Of a stretch of DNA of 64,000 nucleotides, positions 26,616 to 36,259 are shown in pieces (position 1 is the first letter of the stretch; each line of letters opens with the position of its first letter). The notes beneath the pieces are model-generated. The model did not search any database. It had not been told where the DNA came from and saw only the letters and a program-made list of their open reading frames with translations. Source of the DNA: Schlegelella_A sp038231215 (GTDB lineage: Bacteria; Pseudomonadota; Gammaproteobacteria; Burkholderiales; Burkholderiaceae_C); the NCBI GenBank assembly GCA_038231215.1, contig JBBRLS010000011.1, forward strand, positions 1 to 64,000, given 5' to 3'. The position numbers and the translations under genes were made by a program.

Positions 26616-27689
26616 ATGGCAACCAAGGTACGCAAGGGCCAATGGCCCGGCAATCTCCAGCGCGTGGAGTTCAGCCGGCGCTTTCGCGACTCGTTCGTCG
26701 ATCCTGCGTTTCGCAGCGAGGACGTCGCGATCGGCAGGCTCGAATCGATCGCCTGGGAGGCGTACTGCGATGGCCGCAAGGCGCCCCTGACGCGCAAGGC
26801 CGGGCCGGGCTATGCCGATCCCGACTACGACCTCTCGATCGACTGGATCGAAGCCAGCGAGCGCGTGAAGCGGGCGCAGAAGGTCTGGGCCGATCCGAAA
26901 ACGAAGACGCGCGCCCTCGTCGTCTGCGGCTCGCCGCGCAACGACGGCACCTGTCCGGGCGAGATCTCGAAGACCTTTCGCCTCGCCGGTCTCGTCAGCG
27001 AAGAACTGGTCGCGGCAAGGATCGAGGTCGACTTCCTCGACCTCAGCACGCTCACCTCCGACTACAAGCGGCACATCCACCCGTGCAAGGGTTGCGTCTC
27101 CACCGCCGAGCCGCTTTGCCACTGGCCATGCAGCTGCTATCCGAACCACGCGCTCGGCCAGACGCACGACTGGATGAACGAGATCTACGAGCGCTGGGTT
27201 TCGGCGCACGCCGTCGTCATCGTCACGCCGACGCACTGGTACTCGACCTCGAGTGCGCTCAAGCTGATGATCGACCGGCTGGTCTGCGCCGACGGCGGCA
27301 ATCCCGATCCGACCTCGACGCACGGCAAGGATCCGGCCAAGGCGAAGGCGCTCGAGCTCAAAGGCTGGAGCTATCCCAAGCATCTCGACAAACGCGCCTA
27401 CGGTCTGGTCGTGCATGGCGACGTCGCCGGTGTCGAGGGCTCGCGTCGCGCGCTCTCGGACTGGCTCGACTGGATGGGCCTGATCGACGCCGGCGACCAG
27501 GCGCGGCTCGACCGCTACATCGGCTACTTCGAGCCTTACGCGACGAGCCACGACACGCTCGACAAGGACGAGGCCGTGCAGGAAGAAACGCGCAACGTCG
27601 CCCGCGCCGTGGCCCGGGTAACGCACGCCCTGCGCCAGGGCGAGCTGAAGGCCGAACTGGTCGACCTGCCGCGGCCGCGACCCAAATAA
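26616..27689 (+). CDS. flavodoxin-like NAD(P)H-dependent oxidoreductase
   Basis: 357 residues. The central flavodoxin-fold segment begins VVCGSPRNDGTC; PTHWYSTSSALKLMIDRLVC is the FMN-binding and dimer loop. A Cys-rich stretch (PCKGCVSTAEPLCHWPCSC) follows and may bind metal. The N-terminal 100 residues are specific to this subfamily and unassigned. GGAGG precedes the ATG. Confidence 0.8.
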   Translation: MATKVRKGQWPGNLQRVEFSRRFRDSFVDPAFRSEDVAIGRLESIAWEAYCDGRKAPLTRKAGPGYADPDYDLSIDWIEASERVKRAQKVWADPKTKTRALVVCGSPRNDGTCPGEISKTFRLAGLVSEELVAARIEVDFLDLSTLTSDYKRHIHPCKGCVSTAEPLCHWPCSCYPNHALGQTHDWMNEIYERWVSAHAVVIVTPTHWYSTSSALKLMIDRLVCADGGNPDPTSTHGKDPAKAKALELKGWSYPKHLDKRAYGLVVHGDVAGVEGSRRALSDWLDWMGLIDAGDQARLDRYIGYFEPYATSHDTLDKDEAVQEETRNVARAVARVTHALRQGELKAELVDLPRPRPK

Positions 27690-27701
27690 CAACAATAATG
27701 G

Positions 27702-27713
27702 TGCAGTGCAGCA
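27702..27713 (+). promoter_or_regulatory. PhaR-like operator upstream of the PHB depolymerase gene
   Basis: TGCAGTGCAGCA (reverse strand TGCTGCACTGCA) resembles the TGC-rich sites described for the PHB-responsive repressor PhaR, and lies 50 bases before a PHB depolymerase start. Assigned by resemblance and context only. Confidence 0.4.
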
Positions 27714-27762
27714 AAGTGGGCCGCGGCGGGTTACGCTCGGCTTTGTTCCCTGTGAGACGCCC

Positions 27763-28998
27763 ATGAATCCTCTCCTGCAAAAGATCCTCGCCGCCACCGG
27801 ACTGACGCGTCGCGGCGATCTCGTCGAAGCGACGCAGGCGATCCAGCGCGCCCTGCACGGCGAGCGCGCCGCACCCCGTACCAGCGCGCCAGCTCCCCGT
27901 AGCAGCGCGCCAACCTCGAATGGAAGCACGTCTGCGGCCGGCACCTCGGCCGACGTGCTCGACGGTCTGGTGCGCGAGATCGCGCCGGCACGGCCTGCGC
28001 CCGAGCCCGACGTTCAGGCCGAGCCCGACCTCGAGTTCGAAACCCCCACCGGTGTCGAGCCGCACGGCGTCGGCCAATTCGCCGAAAGCAGCTTCACCGG
28101 CGAGGCCGGCACGCGCAGCTTCAAGCTCTTCGAGCCCGCGGGCTTCGAGGGTCGCGCCCTGCCACTCGTCGTCATGCTGCACGGCTGCACGCAGGACCCC
28201 GACGACTTTGCCGCGGGAACGCGCATGAACGAGCTGGCGCAGGGGCAGGGCCTGCTCGTGCTCTATCCCGCCCAGGCACCGCGTTCGAACGCGCACAAGT
28301 GCTGGAACTGGTTCGTTCCCGGCGACCAGCGGCGCGGCCACGGCGAGCCCGCGCTGCTTGCCGGAATGACGCGCCACGTCATGGAGACGCACCGCGTCGA
28401 CCCGGATCGCGTCTGGGTCGCCGGTCTCTCGGCAGGCGGCGCGATGGCCGCCATCCTTGCGCGTGAATATCCCGACCTGTTTGCCGCCGCAGGCATCCAC
28501 TCGGGGCTCCCGCCCGGCGCCGCGCACGACGTCGTCTCGGCGTTCTCGGCGATGAAGTCCGGCGCCTCGGGCGCGCTGCCCGGCTGGCCCGGTAAGGCGC
28601 TCGCCGACAGCCGACTCGCGCCGCCCCGCGCCGATGCGGCGCATGGCGCGCCGGTGATCGTCTTTCACGGCGACGCCGACACCACCGTCCATGCCTTGAA
28701 CGGCAGCCATGCGATCGATGCGGCGCTGGGCGCCTCGCCGGCTCTGGCCACGCGCGAATCCGAGCGCTCGGGCGCTGGTGCGGGGCGTGCCTTCACGCGC
28801 ACCGTCTACCGCCCTGCCGAAGGGCAGGAGCAGGCACCGAGCCGCGCCGAGCACTGGGTCGTGCACGGCGCGGGCCACGCCTGGTCGGGCGGCCATGCCG
28901 AGGGCAGCTTTACCGAGAGCGACGGACCCGATGCCTCGCGCGAGATGCTGCGCTTCTTCGCCGAGCATCCACATCGGCGCGGCGCCATCGACTTCTGA
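27763..28998 (+). CDS. PHB depolymerase family esterase
   Basis: 411 residues. After a low-complexity Ala/Pro/Ser stretch (about 35-95) an alpha/beta-hydrolase domain starts with LPLVVMLHGCTQ, has the nucleophile Ser223 in GLSAGG, an Asp in FHGDADTTV and a His in GHAWSGG. This is the LpqC/PHB-depolymerase family, which cleaves poly-3-hydroxybutyrate or related esters. No signal peptide is seen, so it may act on intracellular granules. Confidence 0.88.
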   Translation: MNPLLQKILAATGLTRRGDLVEATQAIQRALHGERAAPRTSAPAPRSSAPTSNGSTSAAGTSADVLDGLVREIAPARPAPEPDVQAEPDLEFETPTGVEPHGVGQFAESSFTGEAGTRSFKLFEPAGFEGRALPLVVMLHGCTQDPDDFAAGTRMNELAQGQGLLVLYPAQAPRSNAHKCWNWFVPGDQRRGHGEPALLAGMTRHVMETHRVDPDRVWVAGLSAGGAMAAILAREYPDLFAAAGIHSGLPPGAAHDVVSAFSAMKSGASGALPGWPGKALADSRLAPPRADAAHGAPVIVFHGDADTTVHALNGSHAIDAALGASPALATRESERSGAGAGRAFTRTVYRPAEGQEQAPSRAEHWVVHGAGHAWSGGHAEGSFTESDGPDASREMLRFFAEHPHRRGAIDF

Positions 28999-29041
28999 CC
29001 GAGGGTTCGCGAAAGCGGCGTTTCGGCCGAGAATCGGCGTC

Positions 29042-29491
29042 ATGCATGTCCTCCTCGTCAACGGCCCCAACCTCAACCTGCTCGGCACGCGCGAGCCCGG
29101 GATCTATGGGCCGTCGACGCTGGCAGACATCGAGGCCATGTGCGCGCAGGAAGGCGCGGCGATGGGCCTCGAGCTCAGCACGTTCCAGAGCAACCACGAG
29201 GGCGCGCTGATCGACCGCATCCACGCCGCTCGCGGCGAAGGCGTGCGCTTCATCGTCATCAACCCCGGCGCGCTGACGCACACCAGCGTCGCCCTGCGCG
29301 ACGCGCTGAGCGGCAGCGCGATTCCCTTCATCGAAGTTCACATCAGCAACGTGCACAAGCGCGAGCCCTTTCGTCACCACTCGTATTTGTCGGACATCGC
29401 CGAAGGCACGATCGTCGGGCTGGGAATCCTCGGTTACCGGCTCGCACTGCAAGCGGCGGCGGCGAAGCTGAGGCAGACGCCGTCGAGCTGA
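29042..29491 (+). CDS. aroQ: 3-dehydroquinate dehydratase, type II
   Basis: 149 residues, the normal length. VLLVNGPNLNLLGTREP, the catalytic Tyr22, NPGALTHTSVALRDAL and EVHISN are the type II signature. It catalyses the third step of the shikimate pathway. ATG at 29042 fits the family start exactly. Confidence 0.97.
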   Translation: MHVLLVNGPNLNLLGTREPGIYGPSTLADIEAMCAQEGAAMGLELSTFQSNHEGALIDRIHAARGEGVRFIVINPGALTHTSVALRDALSGSAIPFIEVHISNVHKREPFRHHSYLSDIAEGTIVGLGILGYRLALQAAAAKLRQTPSS

Positions 29492-29527
29492 CGGAACGCA
29501 GCACTCGTCGAGCATCATCCGCACGCC

Positions 29528-30283
29528 ATGCCGAGAACACCCGCCGCCGACGCCGAATTCCTGATGCGCGACACGACGTCGCACCCACTCGCCTGCACGC
29601 CGGCGTACAAGACGAGCGTGCTGCGCAGCCCGCGCCTCGCGCTGATCTCGTTGCAGCAGTCCTTGTCCGAGGTGACGGCGCCGGTCTTTCGCGCCGACGA
29701 GTTCGGGCCGAAGGACAACGACCTGATCCTCAACTACGCGAAGGACGGCATGCCGGTCGGCGAGCGCATCGTCGTCCACGGCTATGTCCAAGACCAGCTC
29801 GGCCGCCCCGTGAAGAGCGCGCTGGTCGAGGTGTGGCAGGCCAACGCGAGCGGCCGGTATCGGCACAAGAAGGACCAGTACATCGGCGCCCTCGACCCCA
29901 ATTTCGGCGGCTGCGGCCGCATGCTCACCGACGAGAACGGCTACTACGCCTACCGGACCATCAAGCCGGGCCCCTATCCGTGGCGCAACCGCGTCAACGA
30001 CTGGCGGCCGGCGCACATCCACTACGCGATCTCGGGCGACGGTTGGGTGCAGCGGCTCATCACGCAGATGTACTTCGAGGGCGACCCGCTGATCCGCAGT
30101 TGCCCGATCCTCGGCGTCGTGCCGAGCGAGGAACAGATCCGCGGTCTGATCGCGCTGCAGGACATCGGCGCCTTCGTGCAGCTCGACAGCCGCGCCTACC
30201 GCTTCGACATCGTGCTGCGCGGCCATCGCGCCACGCTGTTCGAGAACCACGTACAGAAGACGCCAGAGAAAGCGCTGCAATGA
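29528..30283 (+). CDS. pcaH: protocatechuate 3,4-dioxygenase beta subunit
   Basis: 251 residues. The four expected Fe(III) ligands are present: Tyr in the GRYRHKKDQY block, Tyr in KPGPYPW, and both His in RPAHIHY. With PcaG it opens the ring of protocatechuate to 3-carboxymuconate. Its stop overlaps the pcaG start as ATGA. Confidence 0.96.
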   Translation: MPRTPAADAEFLMRDTTSHPLACTPAYKTSVLRSPRLALISLQQSLSEVTAPVFRADEFGPKDNDLILNYAKDGMPVGERIVVHGYVQDQLGRPVKSALVEVWQANASGRYRHKKDQYIGALDPNFGGCGRMLTDENGYYAYRTIKPGPYPWRNRVNDWRPAHIHYAISGDGWVQRLITQMYFEGDPLIRSCPILGVVPSEEQIRGLIALQDIGAFVQLDSRAYRFDIVLRGHRATLFENHVQKTPEKALQ

Positions 30284-30942
30284 GCCCCGACTTCAGCACG
30301 CCGGGCGGCAGCCCGCTCGCCGTTCGGCGCGAGACGGCGTCGCAAACCGCAGGGCCCTACGTGCACATCGGCTTGGCGCCAGCGGCCGCCGGCTTCGACA
30401 TCTTCGAGAACAACTTCGGCAGCGTGCTTGTCGACGCAGAGACCAAAGGCGAACGCATCTGCATCGAAGGCCGTGTCTTCGACGGCATCGGCACCGTGCT
30501 GAAAGACGTGCTGATCGAGATCTGGCAGGCCAATGCCGAAGGCAAATACGCGCATCCGGCCGACCGCCAGCCGGGCAAGGCGATCGACCCGCACTTTCGC
30601 GGCTGGGGCCGGAGTTGCACGGATTTCGAGAGCGGCGTCTACACCTTCGACACCATCAAGCCCGGCTCGGTCGAAGGCCGCGACGGCCGTTTCATGGCAC
30701 CGCACATCAGCGCCTGGGTCGTTGCGCGCGGCATCAACATGGGCCTCAACACGCGCATCTACTTCAGCGACGAGGCCGAGGCCAACGGCAAGGACGCCGT
30801 GATCACCTTGATCGAGTGGGAAGCGCGCCGCAAGACGCTGATTGCCGAGCGCACAGATCGCCGCACCGACGGCGGCGCAGCGGTCTATCGCTTCGACATC
30901 CGCTTGCAGGGCGAAGGCGAGACGGTCTTCTTCGACGTCTGA
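30280..30942 (+). CDS. pcaG: protocatechuate 3,4-dioxygenase alpha subunit
   Basis: 220 residues. TAGPYVHIGL at the N-terminus, LIEIWQANAEGKY, and the tail FDIRLQGEGETVFFDV are typical. The alpha subunit lacks the iron ligands, as expected. No other pca genes are adjacent. Confidence 0.96.
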   Translation: MSPDFSTPGGSPLAVRRETASQTAGPYVHIGLAPAAAGFDIFENNFGSVLVDAETKGERICIEGRVFDGIGTVLKDVLIEIWQANAEGKYAHPADRQPGKAIDPHFRGWGRSCTDFESGVYTFDTIKPGSVEGRDGRFMAPHISAWVVARGINMGLNTRIYFSDEAEANGKDAVITLIEWEARRKTLIAERTDRRTDGGAAVYRFDIRLQGEGETVFFDV

Positions 30943-30948
30943 GCGCGC

Positions 30949-33045
30949 TCAGGCGAGCCGCCACTGCGCGAGCAGGAAGGCATCGTCCTCGGCGATCTCG
31001 CGCAGCGAGTCGAAGCGGCCCGACGCGCCGCCGTGGCCGACCTCGAGGTTGATCTTGAAGAGCAGCGGATTGACGTCGGTCCTCAGCGTGCGCAGCTTCG
31101 CCACGTACTTGGCCGGCTCCCAGTACGCCACTTGCGTGTCGTTGAGTCCGGTACGCACGAGCATCGCCGGATAGGCGCCGCGCTTCAGGTTGTCGTAGGG
31201 GCTGTAGGCGCGCAGCCAGGCGTATTGCGCGGCGATCTTCGGATTGCCCCATTCGATGAACTCGCCGGCGGTGAGCGGCAGCGTCTCGTCGAGCATGGTG
31301 TTGACGACATCGACGAAGGGAACCTCGGCAATGACGGCGCCGAACAACTCGGGCCGAAGGTTGACGACCGCGCCCATCAGCAGCCCACCCGCACTGCCGC
31401 CTTCGATCGCAAGCAGGGACGGCACGGTCATGCCGCGCCCGATCAGCGCTTCGGCGCAGGCGATGAAGTCGCTGAAGGTCACCGCCTTGTTCGCCATCTT
31501 GCCGGCCTCGTACCAGGTGCGACCGAGGTCGCCGCCGCCGCGGATGTGGGCGATCGCGAAGATCACGCCACGGTCGAGCAGCGAGACGCGTGTCTGCGAG
31601 AACCCGGGGTCCATGGGGATGCCGTAGCTGCCGTAGCCGTAGAGCAGGAGCGGCTGCGGGCCGCGCAGCCTGGTGTCGCGGCGCCAGACCAGCGAGATCG
31701 GCACCTCGGTGCCGTCGCTCGCCTTCGCCATCAGGCGCGCGCTTTCGTAGAGCGTCGGGTCGTAGCCGGGAACGGGCTGGCGCTTTCTCAGCACGCGCTC
31801 GCGGCTGACCAGGTCGTAGTCGAAGGTCGAGACGGGCGTCGTCATCGACGTGTAGACGAAGCGGAGCAGCGTCGTCTCGAACTCCGGGTTGGTATCGGTA
31901 TGCACGCTGCAGGCGGCCTCGTCGAAGGCGATGCGGTGCTCGCCGCCGTCCGCCAGGTCGAGCACGCGCAGCTCGAGGCTGCCCGCCACGCGCTCGGTGA
32001 CGACGAGGTGCTGCGCGAACAGGTCGAAGCCGTCGATCATGACGTCGTCGCGCGCCGCGATGATCTCGACGGCCAGGCCCAGGTCGGCGCTCGCCGCATC
32101 GACCGTGACGAGCCGGAAGTTGCGGCCCGTGTCGTTGATGCGGACGAAGAACCGACCGTCGCGATGGTCGAGATCGACCTCGATGTCTTCGCGCCGTGCG
32201 AACACCGTGCGCAGCGGCGGCGCATCGTCGCCGGTTGCGTCGGCGTCGATGAGCCGGACCTCCGACGAGTCCATGCTGCCGATGTCGACGATGACGTAGC
32301 GCTCGTCGCGCGTCTTGTCGAGGCCGATGCTGAAGAGTTCGTCGACTTCTTCGTTGAGCAGCACGTCGGCGGCGCCGCCACCGACGACGTGGCGCCAAAG
32401 GCGGTGGGCGCGCTTGGCCTCGTCCATCGTCACGTAGTAGAGGCTGCGGCTGTCGTTGCCCCAGACGACCGAGTCGACCTCGGGCATGGACCAGGCGCCG
32501 ATCGTTCCCGTCGACAAGTCCTTCACGTGCAAGGTGTAGTCGCGGCCGCCGGTGAAATCGGCGGTGTAGGCGAGCCGCATCGCATCGCAGCTCACGTCGG
32601 CGTCGCCGAGGCGAAGAAAGGCCTTGCCGCGCGCCATCTCGTTGAGGTCGAGCAGGGTCTCGTCGGTGCCCTCGGGGTCGAAGCGCCGCTCGACGCCGAC
32701 GGCGCGGCGCCGCAGATGGCGCGGGTACTGGTCGCCGGTGCGCGTGCGCGTCGAGTACCACCAGTCGCCCTTGCGGTACGGCACCGAGTCGTCGTCCTGC
32801 TGGATGCGCGAGAACATCTCCTGGTAGAGGATTTCCTTCAGCGCGGCATGCGGCGCGAACCAGGCGTCGGCGTACGCGTTCTCGGCCTTCAGGTAGACCA
32901 GCGTGCGCGGGTCTTCGCGGTCGCGCAGCCAGAACCAGTCGTCGATGCGGCGGTCGCCGTGAACGGTGACGTCCTTCGGCTCGCGCGGCGCGAGCGGTGG
33001 GGCGAGCGGTGCGGTGATCGGTGCGGTGATCGGCGGCTCGCTCAT
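30949..33045 (-). CDS. ptrB: oligopeptidase B (S9 prolyl oligopeptidase family)
   Basis: 698 residues. A beta-propeller region is followed by a catalytic alpha/beta-hydrolase domain with the nucleophile in EGGSAGGLLMG, the HIRGGGDLGRTWYEAGK block and His in EVGHGGASGR. It cleaves small peptides after basic residues. The N-terminus carries a short repeated Pro-rich stretch (ITAPITAPLAPPLAP). ATG at 33045 overlaps the upstream phosphoesterase stop (ATGA). Confidence 0.94.
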   Translation of the reverse strand: MSEPPITAPITAPLAPPLAPREPKDVTVHGDRRIDDWFWLRDREDPRTLVYLKAENAYADAWFAPHAALKEILYQEMFSRIQQDDDSVPYRKGDWWYSTRTRTGDQYPRHLRRRAVGVERRFDPEGTDETLLDLNEMARGKAFLRLGDADVSCDAMRLAYTADFTGGRDYTLHVKDLSTGTIGAWSMPEVDSVVWGNDSRSLYYVTMDEAKRAHRLWRHVVGGGAADVLLNEEVDELFSIGLDKTRDERYVIVDIGSMDSSEVRLIDADATGDDAPPLRTVFARREDIEVDLDHRDGRFFVRINDTGRNFRLVTVDAASADLGLAVEIIAARDDVMIDGFDLFAQHLVVTERVAGSLELRVLDLADGGEHRIAFDEAACSVHTDTNPEFETTLLRFVYTSMTTPVSTFDYDLVSRERVLRKRQPVPGYDPTLYESARLMAKASDGTEVPISLVWRRDTRLRGPQPLLLYGYGSYGIPMDPGFSQTRVSLLDRGVIFAIAHIRGGGDLGRTWYEAGKMANKAVTFSDFIACAEALIGRGMTVPSLLAIEGGSAGGLLMGAVVNLRPELFGAVIAEVPFVDVVNTMLDETLPLTAGEFIEWGNPKIAAQYAWLRAYSPYDNLKRGAYPAMLVRTGLNDTQVAYWEPAKYVAKLRTLRTDVNPLLFKINLEVGHGGASGRFDSLREIAEDDAFLLAQWRLA

Positions 33046-34661
33046 CGCGCGCCCGCCTCGAGCGCGTTGCTCAGGTCGCCCATGGGCGGGGCGCCGTGCC
33101 TGACGAGCTCGGCGTCGCGCAGCGCCAGGCCAGGCAGCGGCTCGAGTTTCCAGCGTCGCGTCGCGAAGCGCAGGATCGACGCCGTGTCGTAAGGCGTCTT
33201 GTCGACGAAGCCCTTCTTCGCCAAGGGCGAGACGATGATCGTGGGAACGCGCGAACCCGGGCCCCATCGATCGGCGACGGGCACCGGCGCGTGGTCCCAG
33301 AAGCCGCCGTTCTCGTCGTAGGTGACGACGATCAGCATGTGCGACCACTGCGGACTTTGCTGCAGCCTGCCGATGACCTCGGCGATGTGGGTGTCGCCAT
33401 CGGCGACGTTGGCGTAGCCGGCGTGCTGGTTCAGGTTGCCTTGCGGTTTGTAGAAGGTGACCGAGGGCAGGCGCCCGGCCGCGGCGTCGGCGAGGAACTC
33501 GCTGTCGAAATCTCTCAGGTGGGCGGCGCGGTAGGCGGCGTGGGACGCGGGGTCGAAGTTCGCGAAATAGTTGAAGGGCTGGTGATGCGCGATGAACTGC
33601 GTCTTGCCCTTGTAGATGACCTCGCGCGCGGCCGCAGTTCCGGCGCTGGCCGCATTCCAGCCGCCGCTGTACCAGGCCCACGAGACGCCCTTGGCGTCGA
33701 GCCGGTCGCCGATCGTCGTCAGCGTCTGCGCGGGCAGGACGGTCGCCTGCGCCGGGTCGGCATAGCGTGCGTCACCGCCAGCCGACGGCAGGATGCCGCT
33801 CGGCTGATAGCGCGGCTGCATCGTGTTGACCGCATGGAACATGCCGGCCGCGTCCTTGGGCGTCAGCGAACCGTCGCGCTTGTAGCGCGGCGGGCCGGCA
33901 AGCGCGCTGCTCGGCGCGTCGAAGGCCGGGGTCAGGCGCAGGAACCGGCCTTCGGCATCGACGTCGACTTCCGAGACAAGGCCTTTCGCCGGTGAGCGGT
34001 CGGCGTCCGGGTATTCGGGCGCGCAAGCGCAGATCAGGTACTGGTGATTGAGGAACGAGCCGCCGAACGCGCCCATGAAAAAGTTGTCGGCGAGCGTGTA
34101 CTGGCGCGCCAGCGTCCACATCGCCATGTCGCTGCCGTCGTAGTAGCCCATCGAGAGCGCGCCGGCATCGGAGTACGCAGCGAAGCGGTCGTTGCGGCCA
34201 CCGTCTATCTGCATGATGTTGTTGTAGAAGCGGTGCACGAGATCGCGCGTCGTCACTGCGATCGGCGCGCCCGTGCCGCGGCCATCGAGCGCATCGGGGC
34301 CGTCGATGCGAAACGGCCGGTTCGGCAGGCCGGTCGTCTGGGACTGGGTCACGACCGGCGTCTGCCCGGCCGCCGTCAGGCCGCCCCAGACGGGAGGCAG
34401 CACCGCCAGCAAGGTGCCGTCGATGTCGCGCTGAGGCAGGACCGTGCCGACTGCGCCCGGGTTGCGGCCCGGGATGCCGTTGGCACCGGGGAACAGGCCG
34501 TAGAAAGTATCGAAGGCGCGGTTCTCGGCGTAGATGACGACGAGCGTGTCGACGGCGTCGATGCCGTGGCGATCGCCGGCTACCGGCGCGGGAGGTGACG
34601 AGGGTGCGCTGCATGACACGAGCAGCGCGAGGCCGAAGCCGAACAGTCTTTGAAGCGTCAT
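33042..34661 (-). CDS. phosphoesterase/acid phosphatase family lipoprotein
   Basis: 539 residues of the phosphoesterase family that includes AcpA and bacterial phospholipase C. A signal and lipobox-like VSCSAP open the protein. The core starts DTLVVIYAENRAFDTFYG and continues with GGSFLNHQYLICAC, HAGYANVADGDTH and TYDENGGFWDH, which bear the metal and catalytic residues. The substrate is not determined. It precedes oligopeptidase B with a 4-base overlap. Confidence 0.87.
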   Translation of the reverse strand: MTLQRLFGFGLALLVSCSAPSSPPAPVAGDRHGIDAVDTLVVIYAENRAFDTFYGLFPGANGIPGRNPGAVGTVLPQRDIDGTLLAVLPPVWGGLTAAGQTPVVTQSQTTGLPNRPFRIDGPDALDGRGTGAPIAVTTRDLVHRFYNNIMQIDGGRNDRFAAYSDAGALSMGYYDGSDMAMWTLARQYTLADNFFMGAFGGSFLNHQYLICACAPEYPDADRSPAKGLVSEVDVDAEGRFLRLTPAFDAPSSALAGPPRYKRDGSLTPKDAAGMFHAVNTMQPRYQPSGILPSAGGDARYADPAQATVLPAQTLTTIGDRLDAKGVSWAWYSGGWNAASAGTAAAREVIYKGKTQFIAHHQPFNYFANFDPASHAAYRAAHLRDFDSEFLADAAAGRLPSVTFYKPQGNLNQHAGYANVADGDTHIAEVIGRLQQSPQWSHMLIVVTYDENGGFWDHAPVPVADRWGPGSRVPTIIVSPLAKKGFVDKTPYDTASILRFATRRWKLEPLPGLALRDAELVRHGAPPMGDLSNALEAGAR

Positions 34662-34993
34662 CTTGTCGTGCTTGAATTCGTCGTCGAGCGCGCATTGTCC
34701 GGTGCGGCAAGGATCGCCGCCTCGAGCCCCCCGCCGCGCCGCCATCCGACATTCCGAACGTCGGGCACTTTTCGATGTTCACCAACCCGCTGGGCGCCAT
34801 GCTCGCGGTTCTCAAGCCGGTGATGCCGGCCGTCTGCGCCGACGCGAGAGTCGGTGCGCGAGGGACGGCCCGAACACCCGCGGCACGCGAGACGTGGCAT
34901 GCTCGTCCTTCGCGGACAGCGCCGCGTCAGTGGCAAGCCGGCGGGCCGACGAGCCTCCGCGCGCGCCGCGCTCGACCCACCGAGACCCGCGCC
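34662..34993. other. intergenic region upstream of nagG
   Basis: A divergent gap of about 330 bases between the phosphoesterase and nagG. The nagG frame is open further upstream to 34775, but that extension matches nothing in the family. No gene, hairpin or named operator was recognised; it presumably holds both promoters. Confidence 0.5.
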
Positions 34994-36258
34994 ATGGACC
35001 GACTCGCTCCCACCCCCTCCCTCCCCGGCCAGCCGGTATGGGACAACGAAGGCACGAGCCGCATCCCGTTCGCCGCCTACACCAGCGACGAGCTGCACCG
35101 CCGCGAGCTCGAGCGCTTTTTCTACAAGAGCCACTGGTGCTACGTCGGGCTCGAGGCGGAGATCCCGAATCCGGGCGACTTCAAGCGCACGGCGGTCGGC
35201 GAGCGCTCGGTGATCCTCGTGCGCGACCAGGACGGCGCGATCAACGTCGTCGAAAACGTCTGCGCGCATCGCGGCATGAGCTTTTGTCGCGAGCGCCACG
35301 GCAATCGCAAGGACTTCACCTGTCCCTATCACCAGTGGAACTACTCGCTGAAGGGCGACCTGCAGGGCGTGCCGTTCCGGCGCGGCGTGCGCTCCGAGGG
35401 CAAGATGCAGGGCGGCATGCCGGCCGACTTCAAGCCCGAGGAGAACGGCCTGACGAAGCTCAAGGTCGCAACGCGCGGCGGCGTCGTGTTCGCGTCGTTC
35501 GACCACGACGTCGAATCGATCGAGGACTTTCTCGGTCCGGTCATCCTCGGCTACTTCGATCGCCTGTTCGACGGCCGGGAGCTGCGCATCCTCGGCTACA
35601 ACCGGCAGCGCATTCCCGGCAACTGGAAGCTGATGCAGGAGAACATCAAGGACCCGTACCACCCGGGCCTGCTGCACACCTGGTTCGTGACCTTCGGTCT
35701 CTGGCGCGCCGACAACAAATCGCAGCTCCTGATGGACGCGCAGCATCGTCACGCCGCCATGATCTCGACGCGCGGCCAGATGGGCCAGGCAGCGCAGGTC
35801 ACTGCGGTATCGAGCTTCAAGGCCGACATGAAGCTCGAGGATCCGCGCTTTCTCGACATCGTTGCCGAGCCGTGGTGGGCGGCCCGACCGCGGTGATGAC
35901 GACCATCTTTCCGAGCGTCATCTTCCAGCAGCAGGTCAACTCGGTCTCGACGCGGCACATCCAGCCCGACGGCCACGGCGCCTTCGACTTCGTCTGGACC
36001 CACTTCGCCTTCGCCGACGACAGCGAGGAGATGGTGCAGCGGCGCCTGCGCCAGGCCAACCTGTTCGGCCCGGCCGGCTTCGTGTCGGCCGACGACGGTG
36101 AGGTGATCGAGCTCTCGCAGCAGGGCTTCGAGCAGAAGCCCTTCCATCGCACGCTCGCCGAGCTGGGCGGGCGCGATGTCGCCGATGCCGATCACATGGT
36201 CACCGAGACGCTGATCCGCGGCATGTACGAATACTGGCGCCGCGTCATGGAGGCTTGA
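34994..36258 (+). pseudogene. nagG: salicylate 5-hydroxylase-type Rieske oxygenase large subunit, frameshifted
   Basis: Closely resembles NagG. The Rieske site CAHRGMSFC...CPYHQW (about 92-115) and the mononuclear-iron motif DPYHPGLLH are intact. At 35877-35879 one G is missing from a G run: the first frame stops at 35896 just after EPWW, and the other frame continues in perfect family register (GGPTAVMTTIFPSVIFQQQ) to 36258. Restoring one G gives 421 residues, the normal length. Either a recent inactivating mutation or a sequencing error in a homopolymer. Confidence 0.85.
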
Positions 36259-36259
36259 C

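Noticed and set aside
32990..33045. Short tandem repeat in the oligopeptidase B 5' end
   Set aside because: Only a few near-repeats coding ITAP/LAP; ordinary low-complexity coding sequence.
34775..34993. In-frame upstream extension of nagG
   Set aside because: The extra 73 residues match nothing in the family; the ATG at 34994 gives the known N-terminus.
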